Below, piece after piece: positions 37,029-46,176 of a DNA stretch of 64,000 bases. Below the pieces are notes generated by a model that did not search any database, was not told the origin of the DNA, and saw only the letters and a program-made list of their open reading frames with translations. How positions within the stretch are numbered: position 1 is the first letter of the stretch; the number at the start of each line of letters is the position of its first letter. The stretch comes from Rubripirellula reticaptiva (lineage in GTDB: Bacteria; Planctomycetota; Planctomycetia; Pirellulales; Pirellulaceae), in assembly GCF_007860175.1 (NCBI RefSeq), contig NZ_SJPX01000004.1:682001-746000 (forward strand). The letters run 5' to 3'. A program made the position numbers and the translations under genes.

Positions 37029-38165
37029 ATGACAATCAGATGTGCCGTGATTAGTTTCGCATTCGTAGCTTTCTTCTCGCTTGCGACCGCTCAGGAACGG
37101 GAAGCTCGTCCCCGCATTTCGTTCGAAGAGGTTTTGCGGCGTGAAGATGCAAACAAAGATGGAAAGGTCACGAAGGAGGAATTCAAAGCCGCGCCTCGCC
37201 TGTTTGAGCGGTTTGACCGCAACAAGGATAACGTGTTGACCAGCGAAGATTTCGCGGGACAACCAGCACGTCCAAACGGTGAACGAATTCCTGGACGAAA
37301 CGGTGGCAATGCACCCGAAGACGTCAACGTTCTGCGAGACGTCGTGTTTGGGACTGGTGGCGGACGAGACTTGACGATGCACATCGTGTTGCCAAAGTTG
37401 TCAGCGTCTGCCTCATCGCCGGGGCCAGCACCCGCATATGTTTGGATCCACGGTGGCGGATGGCAGGGCGGCACGAAAGACGGTGGCGTTGGTCAGGTTG
37501 TCCCGCTGGTGCGCGAAGGATTTGTCGGAGCCACGATTGAATACCGTTTGACCGGCGAAGCTGCTTTTCCTGCACAGATCGAAGACTGCAAATGCGCGAT
37601 ACGTTACTTGCGTGCCCATGCTGAGAAGTACAACATCGATCCCAATCGAATCGCCGTTGGCGGCAGTTCGGCGGGTGGGCACTTGGTTGCACTGATGGGC
37701 ACTTCCGCCGGGGTCAAAGAGTTCGAAGGAAGCGGCGGGTGGGCAGATCGGTCGAGCGCCGTCCAGGCCGTTGTGAATTTGTATGGCCCGACCGACTTCA
37801 AAGCGTTCGTGACGACAAAGGGGTTCGAAAGTCACAATCGCGCGGGATCGCCAGAATCAAAATTGCTTGGTGGCGGTGAAGTAGCAAGCAACACCGAAGG
37901 CGTCAAACGCGTGAACCCGATCACTTACATCGATAAAGCCGATCCACCATTTCTGATCATTCATGGAACGGCCGACAAAACCGTGCCGGCCAACCAAAGC
38001 GAAGCCATTCACGAGGCTCTAAAGGTTGCTGGTGTTAGTAGCAAGCTGCATCTCATCGAGGGAGCCGGGCACGGCGGACCGCAATTCACCCAACCCGAGA
38101 TCCGGTCGATGCAGATCGATTTCCTGACCACGGTTTTCAAAACCCGTTTGGAAACCGACGATTAG
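37029..38165 (+). CDS. EF-hand plus alpha/beta hydrolase (esterase/lipase family)
   Basis: The ATG at 37029 gives 378 residues with a signal peptide. Two EF-hand loops follow, DANKDGKVTKEE (about 40-51) and DRNKDNVLTSED (about 63-74), so calcium binding is likely. The catalytic domain has the HSL-type oxyanion motif HGGGW (141-145), nucleophile GGSSAGGH (Ser214), an acid in IHGTADKTVP and a final His in EGAGHGG. The start is 20 bases after the previous stop. Likely an exported carbohydrate esterase; the acyl group removed is not known. Confidence 0.88.
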   Translation: MTIRCAVISFAFVAFFSLATAQEREARPRISFEEVLRREDANKDGKVTKEEFKAAPRLFERFDRNKDNVLTSEDFAGQPARPNGERIPGRNGGNAPEDVNVLRDVVFGTGGGRDLTMHIVLPKLSASASSPGPAPAYVWIHGGGWQGGTKDGGVGQVVPLVREGFVGATIEYRLTGEAAFPAQIEDCKCAIRYLRAHAEKYNIDPNRIAVGGSSAGGHLVALMGTSAGVKEFEGSGGWADRSSAVQAVVNLYGPTDFKAFVTTKGFESHNRAGSPESKLLGGGEVASNTEGVKRVNPITYIDKADPPFLIIHGTADKTVPANQSEAIHEALKVAGVSSKLHLIEGAGHGGPQFTQPEIRSMQIDFLTTVFKTRLETDD

Positions 38166-38184
38166 ACCTTGGGCATCTGGGATT

Positions 38185-38217
38185 GTGCGGAACACGAGTA
38201 TTCTCGTCGGAACGCAC
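38185..38217. terminator. Imperfect hairpin between convergent genes
   Basis: GTGCG (38185-38189) pairs with CGCAC (38213-38217), and ACGAG pairs with CTCGT inside, around a 4-base loop. It sits between the convergent ends of the EF-hand esterase and pyruvyltransferase-like genes. There is no strong T run, so termination is only suggested by position. Confidence 0.3.
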
Positions 38218-38221
38218 CGTG

Positions 38222-39496
38222 TTAAGCTTTGAATTGTTCGCGAAGCGTTTGCATGGTTTCCGCTTGTCTGCGCTGGACCATCGCCTTTGCCGCCGCTGCC
38301 TTTCTCTTCGCTTCCTGGGGATCGGTGACCAGTTTCAGTACAGTTGCCGCGATCCGCTGTTGGTCGGCTGGGGAATCGTGATCGAACAGCCAGTCGCTCA
38401 GCCCAATGTCGTCCCACATATAACCCTTGCTGGTTTGTTCAGCAAAGCGGCAAACGATTGCGGGAACACCATGTCCGATGCACATGATGGGCGAGTGCAT
38501 TTCATTGCCGAACAAGCCAGCGCTGCGAATGAAGACACTGATCGCTTCGCCCGTCATCCAGTAATCGGGACGCCACACCACACGTTTGAGCACGTTCGTC
38601 GGCAGTTTGTCGTAAAGCATCTCTTTGCCCACGGCCATTTGCGTGCGGTCTTCCGGGCAAATCAAGACTTTCAAGTCCGTCTGCTTCACAACCTCCTCGA
38701 TGGCGGCACGCAAAGGAGCGTGATCGTGCTCTTTCATTTCTTCGTTTCGAGCATGTTTGACTTCGTCAAACGCAACGCCTTTCTTGATCGTCCAGTAAGG
38801 GGTGTACCGTAATCGCGGAATGCAGCACAGAAACTTTCCTGATTCGAGTCCGTTTGCTGCGAGGAATGCGTCTGCTTTATTCGCATCCCGCAAATCACAC
38901 GCGAACGCGCCGTCCGGCCCGAACTCCATGACCGGCGACTTGGCGCCAAGTGACTTTGCCAGCTCCAACGACTTGTTGTCTCTGAAAAACACGAATTTCG
39001 CCTGACTCAACACTTCGATCGATCGGGCCATCGCTTCTTTTGTGCGAGCACTCGTCGAGGAAGACTGGATTCTTGGAAAGGTGATGCCATAGATTCCATA
39101 TGGCTTGCCGGTTTCGTTCTGCCAGCGAATCAAGTCCCGCTCGGCAACAATCGACGCTCCGCTGCCGTGCAGCAGAAAATCGCATTCCTCAAACGCACGT
39201 TCTAAGGCCTCGCTTCGCGGCTTCGCAATTTTTAGTGTGGGGAACTCTTTACGAAGTAACTCTTCGACGCCGTTTTCAACATTCGACGGCCACAAAGTGA
39301 TCTCAGCTTGCGGTAAGTAAGTCCGCAAAAGACCAAGCACGCCGGGTGTGTGGGCGATGTCGCCAATGTTGACGGTCTGCCACGAAGACCTCAGCAAAAT
39401 TCGCGGAGTAGGATTCGATTCCGCGGCAAACGCGGAGCTGAACGCGAAGCCAAGCGATGCAAGTCCAGACTGGTGGATAAAAGTTCTTCGGCGCAT
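38222..39496 (-). CDS. Polysaccharide pyruvyl transferase-family protein with Tat-like signal
   Basis: A 424-residue protein. The ATG at 39496 gives [20 protein letters not shown], a twin-arginine-type signal ending near AFAAES. The body matches the polysaccharide pyruvyl transferase family: [13 protein letters not shown], the HGSGAS loop, an [13 protein letters not shown] segment and late [18 protein letters not shown]. Classical members act in the cytoplasm with phosphoenolpyruvate, so an export signal is unexpected. Its neighbours are two sulfatase genes upstream on the same strand. Family membership is fairly firm; the reaction and location are open. Confidence 0.78.
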   Translation of the reverse strand: MRRRTFIHQSGLASLGFAFSSAFAAESNPTPRILLRSSWQTVNIGDIAHTPGVLGLLRTYLPQAEITLWPSNVENGVEELLRKEFPTLKIAKPRSEALERAFEECDFLLHGSGASIVAERDLIRWQNETGKPYGIYGITFPRIQSSSTSARTKEAMARSIEVLSQAKFVFFRDNKSLELAKSLGAKSPVMEFGPDGAFACDLRDANKADAFLAANGLESGKFLCCIPRLRYTPYWTIKKGVAFDEVKHARNEEMKEHDHAPLRAAIEEVVKQTDLKVLICPEDRTQMAVGKEMLYDKLPTNVLKRVVWRPDYWMTGEAISVFIRSAGLFGNEMHSPIMCIGHGVPAIVCRFAEQTSKGYMWDDIGLSDWLFDHDSPADQQRIAATVLKLVTDPQEAKRKAAAAKAMVQRRQAETMQTLREQFKA

Positions 39497-39570
39497 TTGA
39501 TTGGCATTCACTTTCAAGTCAGGTCAATGTTTTAAGTTGAGGAGGCGAGTTTTGCATGGATAGGGCAAGT

Positions 39571-41010
39571 TCAGGGTGCGCGCAGTGCGGGCATCCGTGC
39601 TTTCATCGACGAAAGTTGTTGGTCAAGTTGCCGCGACAGTAGCGAAGCGATGTCCGTTTGCTCGTCGATGAGATTTCTCTGCTCAGCTGGATCGTCGTCG
39701 AGGTTGTAAAATTCGGCGGTCTTGTTTTCGTAAAACTTCACCAACTTGTACGGTCCCATTCGCATCGCGGAATGCGGTCGCGTTCGGCTGGTGACGAAAT
39801 CGTTCACTCCGATCGCGTCTGACGCTTTCGCGAACCCTCTTTCCGGATGGTAATACGGAAAATGCCAAATCAATGGTCGCTCAGGTAGTGTTTCTTGCTC
39901 GGTCCACAGCGGCATCAGGTTCAGGCCGTCCGTCATTGTTGGCGGCGATGCACCGCCAGCGCTAGCGAAGGTTGCGTGCAGGTCATAGCCAACGACCGGT
40001 TCGTCGCAATCGCCATCGGCGGCGATTCGTCCTGGCCAGCGAACGAGCATCGGCACGCGAATGCCACCTTCGTAGAGATTCCATTTCGACCCGCGCAGCG
40101 GCCCGTTGGCAGTGAATTCCGGATGCCCGCCGTTGTCGCTGGTGAAAACAATCAGCGTATCGTCTGTCATCCCTGATTCGTCTATCGCCGACAAAAGTTG
40201 CCCAACGTAATGGTCAAGCGTCTCAACAAACGCCGCGTACTGCAAACGACTCTGGCGTTGCGGAGAGTCGTCTGGGATCAGTCGCTCGTACTTCTCGACC
40301 AGCCAACGACACCGTGTTTTTACTGGTGTGTGCACGTAGAACTGCGAAACCATCGCAAAGAATGGTCGGTCATGCTGGCGCCGCAAGTACTCGGTCGTCC
40401 GGTCAATCATTGAGTCGGCGGGGAACTGGCCATGCTTGGTGATCGATTCTGGTTGTTGCTTGCCCCACGAATACGGATGGCCGCCGAAGTCCTCGACCGC
40501 AAACTCGAATCCCTGTTGCCGCGGTCCGTGTGTAGGGCTCCAGCCCAAGTAATGCTGGTGGTGAGCGTTCAAATGCCACTTGCCAAAGAACGCCGTTTCG
40601 TAGCCAGCCTGCTGTAGCGTTTCAGGAATCGTCGTCTCTTCGAGCGGAAGGTTTAGCGTTAGGGGCGGTGCTCGCAGCGGAGTTTCGGCGTCAAGCATTT
40701 GGTGTCCAGGTTCATTCTTGGTCACGAACTCAAACCCAAGCCTAGCGGTGGTCTTTCCCGTCAACAGACTTGCTCGTGACGCAGAGCAAATCGGAGCGGC
40801 CGCATAGGCGTTGTTGAACTTGGTGCCTTGTTCGGCAAGTCGATTCAGGTGCGGCGTGTTGTGCCACGGATGTCCATAGCAACCAAGGTCTGACCAAGCC
40901 AAATCGTCCGCCAAAATGAACACCATGTTCGGTCGTTTGGGATCATCGCCCGCGACGATCACGGTGTCGCAGGCAAGCACCATAGCAACTAACACAAGAA
41001 TCGATTTCAT
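39571..41010 (-). CDS. Secreted sulfatase (formylglycine type)
   Basis: A 479-residue arylsulfatase-family protein with a signal peptide (1-21). Metal-binding residues appear in ILADDLAWSDLGCYG. The modification site is CSASRASLLTGK, where Cys is converted to formylglycine; Ala replaces the usual Pro of CxPxR. Later conserved blocks are FGKWHLN, FTSDNGGHPEF and the C-terminal YNLDDDPAEQRNLI. The start overlaps the stop of the upstream sulfatase gene by 4 bases (ATGA). The product probably removes sulfate esters from a polysaccharide; the substrate cannot be predicted. Confidence 0.93.
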   Translation of the reverse strand: MKSILVLVAMVLACDTVIVAGDDPKRPNMVFILADDLAWSDLGCYGHPWHNTPHLNRLAEQGTKFNNAYAAAPICSASRASLLTGKTTARLGFEFVTKNEPGHQMLDAETPLRAPPLTLNLPLEETTIPETLQQAGYETAFFGKWHLNAHHQHYLGWSPTHGPRQQGFEFAVEDFGGHPYSWGKQQPESITKHGQFPADSMIDRTTEYLRRQHDRPFFAMVSQFYVHTPVKTRCRWLVEKYERLIPDDSPQRQSRLQYAAFVETLDHYVGQLLSAIDESGMTDDTLIVFTSDNGGHPEFTANGPLRGSKWNLYEGGIRVPMLVRWPGRIAADGDCDEPVVGYDLHATFASAGGASPPTMTDGLNLMPLWTEQETLPERPLIWHFPYYHPERGFAKASDAIGVNDFVTSRTRPHSAMRMGPYKLVKFYENKTAEFYNLDDDPAEQRNLIDEQTDIASLLSRQLDQQLSSMKARMPALRAP

Positions 41011-42515
41011 GGTGTTCCCTGTTCAATTGCGTCTCGCGCAGATTCGAGTCGCTGAGTAAGTTCTTTGATTGCCGACTGGATCCGGGGACGTTCGTCGGCG
41101 ATCAAGTTGCGAGTCTCGCCGGGATCTTCCATCAAATCGAAGAACTCGTTTCGTCCCGCGTTGCCAGAATCAACGACTAGTTTGAACTGGAGTGTTCGAT
41201 AGCAACGCATGTCTGCATCGGCGTAGTTGATCATGTGGTACTGAGCGTAAAGATCTTGGTTCCAGTCGGGCGGAGTCGTTCCCATTAGCAACGGCAGCAA
41301 GCTGCGACCTCGCCATGGTGAGCTTTCACGCGGTTTTTGCGAATGTGTCTTCGGAAGTGCAAGGCCCGCCATGCCGATGATGGTTGGAAAGACATCCAGC
41401 GCCGTCGCTGTAGCATCGATTTCCGTTCCCGCTTTGACCACGCCTGGCCAACGAACGATCATTGGAACTCGCAAAGAATGGTCGTCAAGATTAGGACGAT
41501 ACTTCGGCGAGATCACACGTGTTCCACGGTGTGTTTCTTTCGGCGGTTGGTGAGTAGCCCAGATGCCGTTGCCTTTGTGCCAGATTCCGTTGTGTCCCAG
41601 GTTGTATCCGTGATCCGACGTTAGGATCACGATCGTGTGGTCGTCGAGATGCAGTTCATCGAGCAGCCCGATCACCCGTCCGATATTTCGATCGACACTG
41701 GTAGTGCTGGCCAGATACTCACGCATCTGCTTCTTCATATTCGCGATATTTAGGTCTGGGTAATCGGGATTGGGGATTTTTACATCCTGTCCGTCGTAGG
41801 GTTTCCAGTCCTCCGGATCGACAGGCAACCACGGTCCATGCGGCGCTCGAGTGTTCAGGCACAGCAGGAACGGTTTGTCCTTCGATCGTTGAATGAATTT
41901 CAAACCGCGGTCAGTCAGTATGTCGACCGTCAATCCAGTGAACTTGCGAACTTTGCCTTCTTCCTCCAGTTCTGGGTTGCTTGGTGTCGTGCCGCCGCCG
42001 GTCAGGCCCATGAAGTAATCGAATCCGTGATGGGTCGGATGAAAACGTTCGTTGCCCTTCGCCGTCCAGTCACCTAAATGCCACTTTCCAATCAGTCCAG
42101 TTGCGTAGCCGTTTTGTTGCAGAACCTCGGCGAACGTAACGCTGTTATTGGGATCCATCGCGACTTCGTTTTCCGTGTCGTACAACTTGTGGCCCGGCTG
42201 CGGAATGAAGTCCGTGATTCCGAATTCACTTGCATAGCGACCCGTCATGAACGTCGCTCGGGCAGGACTGCAAACCGGCGTCGTGCAAAAGAAGTTTCGG
42301 AACATCGCTCCCTCCGCTGCGAGCCGATCCATGTTGGGAGTTTGCGCCGCGGGAACATCATCGAACCATCCGCGTTGCACGGCTGTTCCAACCGTCCAAG
42401 CAGCTTGATCGTCGGTCAGGATAATGACGACATTCGGTCGAGGCCCGTCGCTAGCGCAGGCGTCGCCCCAAAAAAACAAGGTGATCACGCCAAACCATTT
42501 AAATGTCGGCCACAT
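41007..42515 (-). CDS. Secreted sulfatase (formylglycine type)
   Basis: The ATG at 42515 gives 502 residues with a signal peptide ending near DACASD; a GTG at 42569 would add 18 residues. Seen: IILTDDQAAW for metal binding, the canonical formylglycine motif CSPARATFMTGR, GKWHLGDW, ILTSDHGYNLG and the C-terminal FDLMEDPGETRNLI. It is the first gene of a coupled sulfatase pair. The two enzymes differ enough to expect different sulfate positions or sugars. The formylglycine-generating enzyme needed to activate them is not in this window. Confidence 0.94.
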   Translation of the reverse strand: MWPTFKWFGVITLFFWGDACASDGPRPNVVIILTDDQAAWTVGTAVQRGWFDDVPAAQTPNMDRLAAEGAMFRNFFCTTPVCSPARATFMTGRYASEFGITDFIPQPGHKLYDTENEVAMDPNNSVTFAEVLQQNGYATGLIGKWHLGDWTAKGNERFHPTHHGFDYFMGLTGGGTTPSNPELEEEGKVRKFTGLTVDILTDRGLKFIQRSKDKPFLLCLNTRAPHGPWLPVDPEDWKPYDGQDVKIPNPDYPDLNIANMKKQMREYLASTTSVDRNIGRVIGLLDELHLDDHTIVILTSDHGYNLGHNGIWHKGNGIWATHQPPKETHRGTRVISPKYRPNLDDHSLRVPMIVRWPGVVKAGTEIDATATALDVFPTIIGMAGLALPKTHSQKPRESSPWRGRSLLPLLMGTTPPDWNQDLYAQYHMINYADADMRCYRTLQFKLVVDSGNAGRNEFFDLMEDPGETRNLIADERPRIQSAIKELTQRLESARDAIEQGTP

Positions 42516-43007
42516 AGCAACCAATCGTCTAGATGCAAAGAAGGAAATGGATCGTCGATCCGTCGACACGGATTTTATAAGTAGTTTACTAGCGTTTAGT
42601 GGCCGTTTCGAATGTGGTGGTACGACGGTGTGCTGTTACTGATGGGATTCTGCTGCATCGCAGATGGCTTTTAGCGAAGACCGTTTAGGTTGCGGCGTGT
42701 CCTGCAATCGTTCCCAAATCACCGCACCTGCGAATCCTCGCGTTTTTGACTTTTGCCTGAACCGTTGCTGGACCATTGAAGCGAATCCGTCAATTTCATC
42801 CGTTGCGTTCCAGGCCGCCGGCACCAGTTCAGCATAGGGGATTCGCTTCACGCGCCTGCTTGCGCCGCGAATGCGGCTCAAATTACGATAAGAGTCTCAA
42901 AGCGAAAGCCGCAAAATCTTGGCGGTGACCGGGGAAGGCCGAAACTGTCAAAACTGCGGGAAATGTTGACGAGTTTTGCTGCGGGGTTCTAAGTCGAGAT
43001 AGCGACG
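42516..43007. other. Intergenic region between sulfatase and acyltransferase genes
   Basis: Contains the promoter region of the sulfatase pair. A minus-strand frame at 42,636-42,881 starts with TTG and could encode 81 residues (contains YAELVPAAWNATDEIDGF). It has plausible composition but no recognised family, and could be a gene remnant or chance. No RNA gene or repeat is visible. Confidence 0.35.
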
Positions 43008-44177
43008 CTAGGCCGATGCTGGGACGGTTGGCTCGTAATGCGACCGAGTGCGGTAATGTGTCCACATCTTTTTTAGACCGTTGGTGATCGGTTGTTCGAT
43101 GCGGTGCGTGATGATGATCGCCATTGAGAACGAGAATGCGATCGCGATGGCAAAGCAGGCCACCGGTGGCAATCCGGCCTCATCAAAACGACGGATCAGT
43201 GCGCACCCCAGGTTGTTGTGACAAAGGTACAACGCGTATGAAATCGTACTGATGTAGACCAGTGGTTTTAGTCTCAGTGGCGGTACTTTGCCGTAGGCGC
43301 AAAGGGTTACCAGGCTGATGATCAGTGCCGTTGCGGCCGGGTTGTGTTTTCCGTGATCGATCGAATGGAACACGGCGGCGGCTACTGTGATGCCTAGGAT
43401 GTTTTGCCAGCGTTTGCCGGTCTTGGTCTTGATCATGTAAAGCAGGAACCCGATCGCGAACAGCGGCGCAAAGTCCAGCAGCATCATTCGGCGAAGGCCT
43501 GTTGCGACGGCGAACCAAGGTTGGCTGCCGTAGGTGGATTCGAGTGCGTCCATCAAAGGGCAGACGGTGATCGACATCGCCAGCAGGCTGCCCCAGCCGA
43601 TGAAGTAGCGTCGTAGTCCGCCGATCAAGAACAGTGTCACCAGCGTGACGTAGAACATCATTTCGATTTGCAGAGTCCACATGACGGGATCAACGCATTC
43701 GTAGCCAAGCACTCGTGGCAGCAGGGTCATGTTGGCCAGGAATTGACTGGTCGTTACTGATTGATTCATCGGAGCGAGCGGCAGGATCCATAGATTGGCG
43801 ATGATCACCAACAAGAACACAGGAACGATCCGGATCAAGCGTGCGGCGACAAAGTCCACGGGCTTGCCACGCCGCATCAGCGACATGCTGTTGACGAATC
43901 CGCTGAGAATGAAAAACATCTCGACACCGTAGGCACCGAATGGCCACTGGAAACCCAGCGGCGACGAATATCCGTACTTGTTGGTGTACACCAGCGTGAA
44001 GTGAAACAGCACCAAGTTGATTGCGGCGAGCGCGCGTAGCGAATCGAGTTCGACGATCCGTCGGTGAGGCTTCAGGATTGAGGCCGTGCCGGTGGGGGTT
44101 GAATCGGTGGAAGTCGAGTCGTTCGGATTCGGTTCGTGGCGATTGGGTTCGCAACAATTCGGATCGGGAGCGGTCAT
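43008..44177 (-). CDS. Acyltransferase 3 family membrane protein
   Basis: A 389-residue membrane acyltransferase with about ten helices. The family hallmark begins at residue 38 with RIVELDSLRALAAINLVLFHF, and continues with YGVEMFFILSGFV and RRGKPVDFVAARLIRIVPVF. These enzymes transfer acetyl or other acyl groups onto cell-surface sugars and lipids. The N-terminal 35 residues are polar and rich in Asn, Pro, Ser and Thr. The start overlaps the stop of the upstream small gene by 4 bases (ATGA), which indicates coupling. The acceptor is unknown. Confidence 0.9.
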   Translation of the reverse strand: MTAPDPNCCEPNRHEPNPNDSTSTDSTPTGTASILKPHRRIVELDSLRALAAINLVLFHFTLVYTNKYGYSSPLGFQWPFGAYGVEMFFILSGFVNSMSLMRRGKPVDFVAARLIRIVPVFLLVIIANLWILPLAPMNQSVTTSQFLANMTLLPRVLGYECVDPVMWTLQIEMMFYVTLVTLFLIGGLRRYFIGWGSLLAMSITVCPLMDALESTYGSQPWFAVATGLRRMMLLDFAPLFAIGFLLYMIKTKTGKRWQNILGITVAAAVFHSIDHGKHNPAATALIISLVTLCAYGKVPPLRLKPLVYISTISYALYLCHNNLGCALIRRFDEAGLPPVACFAIAIAFSFSMAIIITHRIEQPITNGLKKMWTHYRTRSHYEPTVPASA

Positions 44178-44554
44178 TGCGAATCGGTCTCGGTCATGAA
44201 CGGGTTGGCTTGAACCACGGTGGGTTCAGCCGATTCTTTGGTTTTGAAGAAAAAGTCTTGCAGGCCGTTGGGCGACGGGGCGCTCTTTACGCTAGCTCTG
44301 CAGCAGCTTGGTTTGGCGAATGCTTTGCCGCTGTATTCGGGGCGAGCGGGTTCGTCCGAGGGCTCCATCGTTTTTCGCATCCACGATCCCAAAGACAAAG
44401 ATCCCAGCGAAGATGACGTTTCTGGTGCGTACGGGTCAGCAGAGGTTGCGACCGAATTGGTGGCGGATTCATCAAACTGAACCACGCCCGAGAACTTATA
44501 GGCGATACCACCGCCGACGGCACAGAAGACTAGTAGAGGGAGCAAAACACGCAT
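44174..44554 (-). CDS. Small membrane-anchored protein of unknown function
   Basis: A 126-residue product with a hydrophobic N-terminal segment (about 3-20, MRVLLPLLVFCAVGGGIAYK) that serves as signal or anchor, followed by a Ser/Pro/Ala-rich, probably disordered chain. I recognise no family. Support for coding comes from the 4-base ATGA overlap with the acyltransferase gene, which suggests a two-gene operon. It could be an accessory factor of the acyltransferase, by inference only. Confidence 0.6.
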   Translation of the reverse strand: MRVLLPLLVFCAVGGGIAYKFSGVVQFDESATNSVATSADPYAPETSSSLGSLSLGSWMRKTMEPSDEPARPEYSGKAFAKPSCCRASVKSAPSPNGLQDFFFKTKESAEPTVVQANPFMTETDSQ

Positions 44555-44870
44555 CGACGGACTCGGTCGTAAGGATTAGGCACTTTCACAACCGTAGGTC
44601 GCGATGCCGCTCCTCGTCGCTCCCCATCGGCGGGGACGTGCGATTTCGTCACACCATGGCGGGGACTTGGTGGCTTAGCCGGGTCGTGCCGGCGTTAGGG
44701 GATAGGTGGGTGTCAAAGTTCGGGTTCGTGCTTAACGCTACGGTTGGGCCGATTCCTCGTTTTGGCCCCCCTTTCGTCCAATCGAGTGGTGAAGGAAACT
44801 ACCCGAGCGAACGGGCTTTTGCGTCCTTTCGGTTGTGTTTTGTTTCTCGACGCTCTGGCGGAGTCACGCC
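44555..44870. other. Divergent intergenic region
   Basis: Separates the small membrane-protein gene (minus) from the PGM-family gene (plus) and should hold both promoters. GGAG at 44860-44863 is a good ribosome-binding site 7 bases before the TTG start at 44871. No other feature stands out. Confidence 0.4.
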
Positions 44871-46091
44871 TTGAAGTACGTAATCGTGATCCCTGATGGA
44901 TGTGCCGACGAGCCAATGGAGTCGCTTGGCGGAAAAACACCGCTGCAGGCTGCTAAATTACCGGCCATGGACGCGATTGCCTCGCGTGGGTGTCAGGCAT
45001 TGGCCAACAATACGCCAAGCCATTTGCCAGCTGGCAGCGAAGTCGCGAACCTTTGCTTGCTGGGCTACGACCCCGACGTCTATTTCACCGGTCGAGCACC
45101 GCTCGAAGCTGCCGCCCAGGGCATCACGCTGGGGCCAGACGACTGGGCGATCCGCTGTAATCTGGTCACAGTCGAAGATCAAATCATGGTCGACTTTACG
45201 GCGGATCACATTTCGACGGGCGAGGCAACCGAGTTGCTGAAGTCGGCGCAGGAGAAACTGTTGTCTGGCACTGGCGTTGACGCTCGGTTGGAATTTGTTC
45301 CCGGCGTCAGCTATCGCAATCTGTTGATCTATCGCGGAGTAGCCGGCGAGACGGCTCCGTTTGCACGTGACACCCGCAGCCGTGCGCCACACGATTTGAC
45401 CGACACAAGCGTCGCTGATGATTTTCCGCGTGGCCCAGGCAGCGATTTACTAGTCCGGTTGATGAGTGATTCGTTCGAGCTGTTTGCCGATCATCCGGTT
45501 AACAAGAAACGAGTTGCCGAGGGCAAGCGTCCGGCGACCAACTTGTGGTTGTGGGGGCTTGGCGGTGCGCCGAGTTTACCGTCGGTCAAAGAACGGTTTG
45601 GGATCCAAGGGGTGATGATCACGGCAGTCGATTTGCTGCGCGGGATCGGGGCGCTTGTTGGATGGCCGCGTATCGAAGTCGAAGGTGCAACCGGTTACCT
45701 GGACACCGACTACGCCGCCAAGGGGCGTGCTGCGATCGAGGCGTTGGAAAAATACGACCTCGTATGCGTGCACGTCGAAGCACCCGACGAAGCATCGCAC
45801 GAAGGCCGCGCCGACGCAAAGATCGAGGCTCTTCAGCAGATTGATCATCACATTGTTGGTCCGCTCGCCGACGCGCTGGCCAAGCATGGCGAACACCGGA
45901 TTTTGGTTTTGCCGGATCACCCAACTTTCTGTCGTACGAAAAAACACTCGCATGGAATGGTGCCGTTGGTGATGGCCGGAACAGGCATCAAGCCGGACGG
46001 TCAAACCACCTATGACGAAGTCGCTGCCGAAGCATCAGGCCGAACGTTCGCCAAGGGATGGGATCTGATGCAAGCGTTCGTTCAAGACTGA
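44871..46091 (+). CDS. PGM-family enzyme (archaeal-type phosphoglycerate mutase or homoserine kinase-like)
   Basis: A TTG start at 44871 with GGAG 7 bases upstream gives MKYVIVIPDGCADEP, the exact family N-terminus. The 406-residue protein belongs to the cofactor-independent phosphoglycerate mutase family of the alkaline phosphatase superfamily; visible blocks are LPAGSEVANLCLLGYDP, WGLGGAPSLP, HVEAPDEASHEG and the metal site VLPDHPTFCRTKKHSHG. A subgroup lying beside threonine-pathway genes has been proposed to be a homoserine kinase. The next gene is aspartokinase, which favours that reading, but sequence alone does not separate the two activities. Confidence 0.85.
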   Translation: MKYVIVIPDGCADEPMESLGGKTPLQAAKLPAMDAIASRGCQALANNTPSHLPAGSEVANLCLLGYDPDVYFTGRAPLEAAAQGITLGPDDWAIRCNLVTVEDQIMVDFTADHISTGEATELLKSAQEKLLSGTGVDARLEFVPGVSYRNLLIYRGVAGETAPFARDTRSRAPHDLTDTSVADDFPRGPGSDLLVRLMSDSFELFADHPVNKKRVAEGKRPATNLWLWGLGGAPSLPSVKERFGIQGVMITAVDLLRGIGALVGWPRIEVEGATGYLDTDYAAKGRAAIEALEKYDLVCVHVEAPDEASHEGRADAKIEALQQIDHHIVGPLADALAKHGEHRILVLPDHPTFCRTKKHSHGMVPLVMAGTGIKPDGQTTYDEVAAEASGRTFAKGWDLMQAFVQD

Positions 46092-46176
46092 TCGCTTGAT
46101 TCACTCGGCGTGCTGCCGCGCCCTTTTCTCCACTGTCATTGCTACCTCAACACTTGTTACCAAGCACCGATTCGAA

